DNA of 10,995 nt from Chitinophagales bacterium (lineage in GTDB: Bacteria; Bacteroidota; Bacteroidia; Chitinophagales; Chitinophagaceae). The DNA is taken from positions 1 through 10,995 of the forward strand of contig JANXYS010000421.1 of assembly GCA_025355935.1 (NCBI GenBank). The letters are read 5' to 3'. Positions 7,146 to 10,995 of the stretch are shown in pieces (the stretch's first letter is position 1; each line of letters begins with the position of its first letter). The translations under genes and the position numbers were made by a program. Below the pieces are notes generated by a model. It had not been told where the DNA came from, searched no databases, and worked only from the letters and a program-made list of their open reading frames with translations.

Positions 7146-7166
7146 GGTGTGAAGTCATCATACACC
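7146..7166. other. Hairpin in the convergent gap after the HupE-like gene
   Basis: GGTGT (7146-7150) and ACACC (7162-7166) form a 5-bp stem with an 11-base loop, about 20 bases after the HupE-like stop. There is no T-run on either strand, so it is a weak terminator candidate at best. Confidence 0.25.
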
Positions 7167-7199
7167 GTTGGTCAGAGACTTTGATGAACATATCGTTTA

Positions 7200-7231
7200 A
7201 ACACGAACTTTATACACGAATTACACAAATT
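7200..7231. repeat. Short imperfect tandem repeat in the convergent gap
   Basis: ACACGAA occurs at 7201-7207 and again at 7214-7220, 13 bases apart, followed by a weaker third unit, ACACAAAT, at 7223-7230. It overlaps an 8-bp palindrome GTTTAAAC at 7195-7202. The tract lies between the convergent HupE-like and rodA genes, and no coding role is apparent. It may be a remnant of an intergenic repeat. Confidence 0.35.
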
Positions 7232-7296
7232 TAAACCGTGAAGTTGAGGCATAAATATAATTTGCTTCCCTAAATTACATACCTGGTGGGATCGCT

Positions 7297-8646
7297 TTAT
7301 CGCAACACCATTTGCCGGTCAGCATCAAGTTTAATCAGTATAAAAATAAGAATGGTAAAGGTTAACAGCGAGGATCCCCCGTAACTCATAAGGGGGAGCG
7401 TAATGCCAATTACAGGTGCCAGGCCAATCGTTACACAAATATTGATAGCGACGTGAAAGAAAATGATTCCGGCTATCGAGTAAGCATACACGCGGCTGAA
7501 CGCACTTCGCTGTCGTTCCGCGAGTTTTATGATTCTAAGTAACATCAGCAGGTATAGTAATAACAGTCCCGCGGAGCCAAGAAAGCCAAAGTTTTCTCCC
7601 ACAGAAGTAAAAATAAAATCGGTATGTTGTTCCGGTACAAAATCACCTTGCGTTTGCGTCCCCTTCAAAAACCCCTTCCCCGCAAAACCGCCAGAACCAA
7701 TGGCTATTTTCGACTGCTTAACGTTGTAGTTTTGCTGCTCATTCTTCTTTAACTTTTGCTTTTCCTCATCAGTGGAAAGCCCGCCGGATTTATTCCCTGT
7801 GAAAGGATTATCAACCCCTACCATGCTAAATATTCGGTCGGCCTGGTACTTTTTAAATACGTGGTTAAAAACAAATGGTACCGCTACGCCAACAAACAAA
7901 GAACATATCATCCAAACTCCCACAATTACAAGCAGGAATGTCTTGTTACGCTTTACCTGCCGTCGGTTAAAAAAAAGTACGATCGCTGCCAAAATCGCGA
8001 AGGCAATCAGTAATGTTTTGGTATGAAAAAGTAATGAGATCACTAATAATACCGCCATCGCTACACCCGAGATGAGATAACCGGGCGGTAAACCTTCCCG
8101 GTACATCGGGATCAAAAAAGAAAAGTACACTAATGCAAGACCCGTTTCTCCCTGCAATATTGAAAGTGCTGCGGGCGCAAAAGAAATGGCGGCCGCAATG
8201 AGTTGCGATGTTGGCTTCCGAAAGTCTGTATCCTGCATGGATAGATATTTAGCAAGCGCAAGGGCTGTAAAAATCTTACACAATTCGACGGGCTGCAAAT
8301 TCATGAAGCCTAATGGTATCCAGCTTTTAGATCCCTTAATTTCTTTTCCGATAACAAAGGTGGCCAATATCAACACGATGCCTATCAGGTACGATAAGTT
8401 AGCCGTGGCAGTGAAAAACTTACTGTCGGTTAGTAAAATAAAAATTGCCAGTATCGAACAGGCCCCGAAGTAAAACAACTGCTTGCTATAATTTTTTTTG
8501 AACCCAATAAGCGTTTGGGTAACGCTTTCGCCACTTTTATACTCTACCGAAAAAATACATAGAAGGCCGATTATGATAATCGCAATGTACAGCCAGACCA
8601 TCAGCCAGTCTATCCCCTTTGATATCGATGGATTCTTTTGGTACAT
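7297..8646 (-). CDS. rodA: RodA, SEDS-family peptidoglycan glycosyltransferase
   Basis: RodA polymerises lipid II into glycan strands during cell elongation, working with PBP2 in the inner membrane. The 449-residue protein has about ten hydrophobic segments. Seen motifs: QPVELCKI (118-125, matching QPSEFAKI of the family), QGETGLALV (165-173), QSKIAIGSGGFAGKG (311-325), VPEQHTDFIF (337-346, where D343 corresponds to the essential extracytoplasmic Asp) and LPLMSYGGSS (417-426). The loop between ADRIFSM and QSKIAIG is expanded by a polar, Lys/Glu-rich stretch at about 280-310, longer than in E. coli RodA and, as I recall, usual in Bacteroidota. ATG at 8646 lies 5 bases after the mrdA stop, so translation is probably coupled. 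It is the last gene of the elongation operon in this window; no strong terminator follows. FtsW is the main alternative, but the pairing with PBP2 argues for RodA. Confidence 0.95.
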   Translation of the reverse strand: MYQKNPSISKGIDWLMVWLYIAIIIIGLLCIFSVEYKSGESVTQTLIGFKKNYSKQLFYFGACSILAIFILLTDSKFFTATANLSYLIGIVLILATFVIGKEIKGSKSWIPLGFMNLQPVELCKIFTALALAKYLSMQDTDFRKPTSQLIAAAISFAPAALSILQGETGLALVYFSFLIPMYREGLPPGYLISGVAMAVLLVISLLFHTKTLLIAFAILAAIVLFFNRRQVKRNKTFLLVIVGVWMICSLFVGVAVPFVFNHVFKKYQADRIFSMVGVDNPFTGNKSGGLSTDEEKQKLKKNEQQNYNVKQSKIAIGSGGFAGKGFLKGTQTQGDFVPEQHTDFIFTSVGENFGFLGSAGLLLLYLLMLLRIIKLAERQRSAFSRVYAYSIAGIIFFHVAINICVTIGLAPVIGITLPLMSYGGSSLLTFTILIFILIKLDADRQMVLR

Positions 8647-8651
8647 TACTT

Positions 8652-10805
8652 TTACGGGTTACTTTTTGTGAGAGAATCTGGAGAAGCATTTTTCTTTTTG
8701 TTATCGGGCAGGATTGCATCGGTTGGCACCGGCACCTTCCTGGCTGTATCTCTTTTCTCTTTCTCCTTTTTAGCGGCTTCTTTATCCTTAATCATCTTAC
8801 TGATGGCATCTTCCTCTTCGCCATCGGCTTCAATGCCCGTTGTATCATGTACCAGTTTGATATAGCCTTTTGCCAGGAGGTAGGCCGAATCTTTAGAATG
8901 ACGCAACGAATCCTGCCGGCGAATCTCGACAAAAATGCGAGGTGGCATCAGGTTCAGTTTCGATAGTTGCTCTACCCTCGCCAACCGTGCCTTATCAACG
9001 ATGGAATCTTTTAAATATTTCTCAATCATCAGTCCTACGATGGGTGCGGCATACGTGCCCCCGAATCGACCGCTGTTTTCCACTACGCACATGATGGCAA
9101 TTTTAGGGTTTTCCCGCGGGGCGAACGCACAGAAAAAAGAGTGATTCTGTTGCTTTACACCCCGGAAGTAGTTTTCTACCGTGCCCGTCTTGCCGCAGAT
9201 AGTGATACCTTCGACTTTTGCGCCGCCGCCTGTTCCTCTTTCAACCACGCCCTGCATTCCATTATGAACTACTTCGAAAATGCTATCAGGAATATCAATC
9301 GCATTATGACGCTGCCTGTATTGCTGCAATATGTCAAATTTGTCGCCGCCCTCAATAGAATCAACTACATGCGGAGTAATATACCAGCCTTTATTAGCGA
9401 TGTAGGCCATTTCATTTGCTACCTGGATGGGTGTTACGTCTACTTCACCCTGGCCGATACTTACCGAACGAAAACTGCAATAGTTCCAGTGCCCGGGGCC
9501 AAATCTTTTTGGATCATTAAAATAGGCAGGCGTGGGAATGTTTCCTCTTTTCTCTGAAGGAACATCAACACCAAGCTTATGGCCTAACCCAAACGCATAC
9601 ATGTACCTATCCCAGTTGGCGAGGCTACTGTCTACATTAGGGTATTTAGGATTATTTATTACCCTCTGCATGACTGTTGCAAAATAAGTATTATCTGATA
9701 CGGTAATGGCATTTTGTAAATTGAAAGTGCCGCGATCAAGACATTTCATCGGCCTGCCGGTTCCGCAACCGTAAAAAGCACCACTGCAAGTGACGGTAAA
9801 TTGTGTGCTGATCACGCCTTCGTGTAAGCCAACCAAGGCCTGCAGTGTTTTAAAAGTTGAGCCGGGTGAGTATGTTGCACTTACCGTTCGGTTTAGCAGG
9901 GGTAGTGCAGGATTTAATAATAAGTCTGATAAATGCTTCTTCCGATCGCTGCCACTAAGGTATTTTGGTTGATAAGTGGGTGCACTTACCATGGCGAGGA
10001 TGCCGCCCGTTTTAGGATCAATGGCTACAATGGACCCCAGTTTATTTTCCATCAGCTTTTCTCCCAACTCCTGCAGCTCGATGTCAATAGAAGTATGCAT
10101 GTTCTGTCCCGCAACGGCCGCGGTATCAAATTTCCCTTTCTCTAACTTTTCAGTTAGCCTGTTTTTGTTATCACGTTTCCAGTATTCAATACCGCGCTCA
10201 CCCATCAGCACCTTTTCGTAACTACGTTCGATGCCCGTTCTGCCGGCATAATCACCCGACACGTATCCTTCATCTTTATGACCTTTTAAAAAGTTAGTAT
10301 CTACTTCCGAAGTATAGCCCAACACGTTCGCGGCCGCATCAAAGGGGTAGCTTCTCACTGACCTTTCCTGCAAATAAAATCCAGGGGCGAACCTGTACAT
10401 GCTCTCATTTAACTTTGCCATTTTATCATCACTCAACAGCGCTTCAAATACAGACGACCTGGCACGACCATTCTTAATAATTAATTCAACCACCTTCTTA
10501 TTAAATTGCGCGCTATCAATTCCTAAAACACTGCAAAGGCTTGCCGTATCAATTCCGCGAAGCTTGTTGGGAGTAATCATAAGATCGTAGATCGTGGCAT
10601 TTTCGAGGATTGCTTTGTGGTTACGATCATACACGATTCCCCGGTCGGGGTAGATCACTTTTCGAAATGTTCCCTGCACGTCTGCGAGGATCTTATATTC
10701 ATTTGAAAACAACTGGAGGTTGGCCAATTGGAGAATGATGATAAAGAACATGCCTGAGAAGACAAGCATGATAACTTTTTTTCTTGATTGGTTAAAAACA
10801 GGCAC
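8652..10805 (-). CDS. mrdA: Penicillin-binding protein 2 (elongation-specific DD-transpeptidase)
   Basis: PBP2 is the class B transpeptidase of the elongasome; it cross-links glycan made by RodA on the outer face of the inner membrane. The 717-residue protein has a transmembrane anchor at about 11-32, a pedestal/dimerisation domain beginning near RGIVYDRN (55-62) and including GRTGIERSYE (188-197), then the transpeptidase domain with all three catalytic motifs: S316-T-F-K319 (SPGSTFK), S370-D-N372 and K539-T-G541. Three Cys (340, 347, 355) lie just before the SDN motif. The C-terminus from about 650 is a charged tail (EEEDAISKMIKDKEAAKKEKEK), making the protein longer than the usual 620-680. 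The start codon is GTG at 10805; it gives MPVFNQSR, the common Bacteroidota PBP2 N-terminus, and a stop lies two codons upstream, so GTG is preferred over the ATG at residue 13. It sits 59 bp after mreD and 5 bp before rodA. Confidence 0.96.
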   Translation of the reverse strand: MPVFNQSRKKVIMLVFSGMFFIIILQLANLQLFSNEYKILADVQGTFRKVIYPDRGIVYDRNHKAILENATIYDLMITPNKLRGIDTASLCSVLGIDSAQFNKKVVELIIKNGRARSSVFEALLSDDKMAKLNESMYRFAPGFYLQERSVRSYPFDAAANVLGYTSEVDTNFLKGHKDEGYVSGDYAGRTGIERSYEKVLMGERGIEYWKRDNKNRLTEKLEKGKFDTAAVAGQNMHTSIDIELQELGEKLMENKLGSIVAIDPKTGGILAMVSAPTYQPKYLSGSDRKKHLSDLLLNPALPLLNRTVSATYSPGSTFKTLQALVGLHEGVISTQFTVTCSGAFYGCGTGRPMKCLDRGTFNLQNAITVSDNTYFATVMQRVINNPKYPNVDSSLANWDRYMYAFGLGHKLGVDVPSEKRGNIPTPAYFNDPKRFGPGHWNYCSFRSVSIGQGEVDVTPIQVANEMAYIANKGWYITPHVVDSIEGGDKFDILQQYRQRHNAIDIPDSIFEVVHNGMQGVVERGTGGGAKVEGITICGKTGTVENYFRGVKQQNHSFFCAFAPRENPKIAIMCVVENSGRFGGTYAAPIVGLMIEKYLKDSIVDKARLARVEQLSKLNLMPPRIFVEIRRQDSLRHSKDSAYLLAKGYIKLVHDTTGIEADGEEEDAISKMIKDKEAAKKEKEKRDTARKVPVPTDAILPDNKKKNASPDSLTKSNP

Positions 10806-10864
10806 GTGTTAATGGGGTAATTTGATAATTGGATAACGGGGGAATAAGAACACTAAACTACTAT

Positions 10865-10995
10865 TTAAATTGTATTGGTTTTAAACTTTTGCTTACGTAC
10901 AAATATAAGTTCGGTTATAATGATTAGTAAAAGGCTAATGGCAGTGGATAAAATTGTTTTCACCAGGAAGTACCAGATGTTTCCGAACTGCCATG
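10865..10995 (-). CDS. mreD: MreD C-terminus, 5' part outside the window
   Basis: The last 42 codons of a minus-strand frame enter from the right edge and end in TAA at 10867-10865. They read WQFGNIWYFLVKTILSTA, then a hydrophobic stretch (LLLIIITELIFV) and a basic tail (RKQKFKTNTI). A final transmembrane helix with a basic cytoplasmic end fits MreD, the small membrane protein of the elongasome, and its position directly upstream of mrdA and rodA is the standard gene order. The fragment alone is too short for a sequence-only identification, so the name rests mainly on context. Confidence 0.75.
   Translation of the reverse strand, partial: WQFGNIWYFLVKTILSTAISLLLIIITELIFVRKQKFKTNTI

Noticed and set aside
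7223..7230. TAAATTTG on the minus strand, another -7 consensus match
   Set aside because: It points away from rodA into the HupE-like gene's antisense strand, with no gene to drive.
10900..10907. TATATTTG on the minus strand, an exact match to the Bacteroidota -7 consensus, about 95 bases upstream of mrdA
   Set aside because: It lies within the last codons of mreD in an operon expected to be co-transcribed and has no matching -33 element; probably chance.

Overview
This window comes from a member of the Bacteroidota, most likely a Chitinophagaceae/Sphingobacteriales-type organism. The evidence is a TonB-dependent receptor with a carboxypeptidase-D-like N-terminal domain, a secreted protein ending in a type IX secretion (T9SS) sorting domain, an mreD-mrdA-rodA gene order, a PBP2 beginning MPVFNQSR, and no Shine-Dalgarno-like sequences at the gene starts I inspected.

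Left part (1-7124): two divergent transcription units that look like one envelope transport locus. On the minus strand, a small His-containing membrane-anchored protein (1985-2353) is followed by a TonB-dependent receptor (1759 down to the window edge, C-terminus missing). The receptor frame is open throughout but never closes inside the window. On the plus strand, a T9SS-secreted DUF4331 protein (2942-5035), a membrane-anchored TPR protein (5098-6444) and a HupE/UreJ-type metal permease (6453-7124) run in series. A rho-independent terminator sits between the first two and only 8 nt separate the last two. The divergent intergenic region (588 bp) contains a cluster of inverted repeats at 2448-2630. 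My working model, which is inference, is a metal-acquisition system: secreted DUF4331 protein outside the cell, His-rich-plug receptor in the outer membrane, TPR protein and small protein in the periplasm or inner membrane, and HupE-like permease in the inner membrane. The metal cannot be read from the sequence.

Right part (7297-10995, minus strand): the end of the cell-elongation (mre/mrd) operon, with mreD (3' end only), mrdA (PBP2 transpeptidase) and rodA (SEDS glycosyltransferase). These genes are tightly packed and converge on the HupE-like gene across a 172-bp gap. All catalytic motifs of both peptidoglycan enzymes are visible. This is conserved housekeeping DNA, with two mild oddities: a Cys triad near the PBP2 active site and a long charged PBP2 tail.

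No tRNA, rRNA, CRISPR array, insertion sequence or prophage gene was seen.
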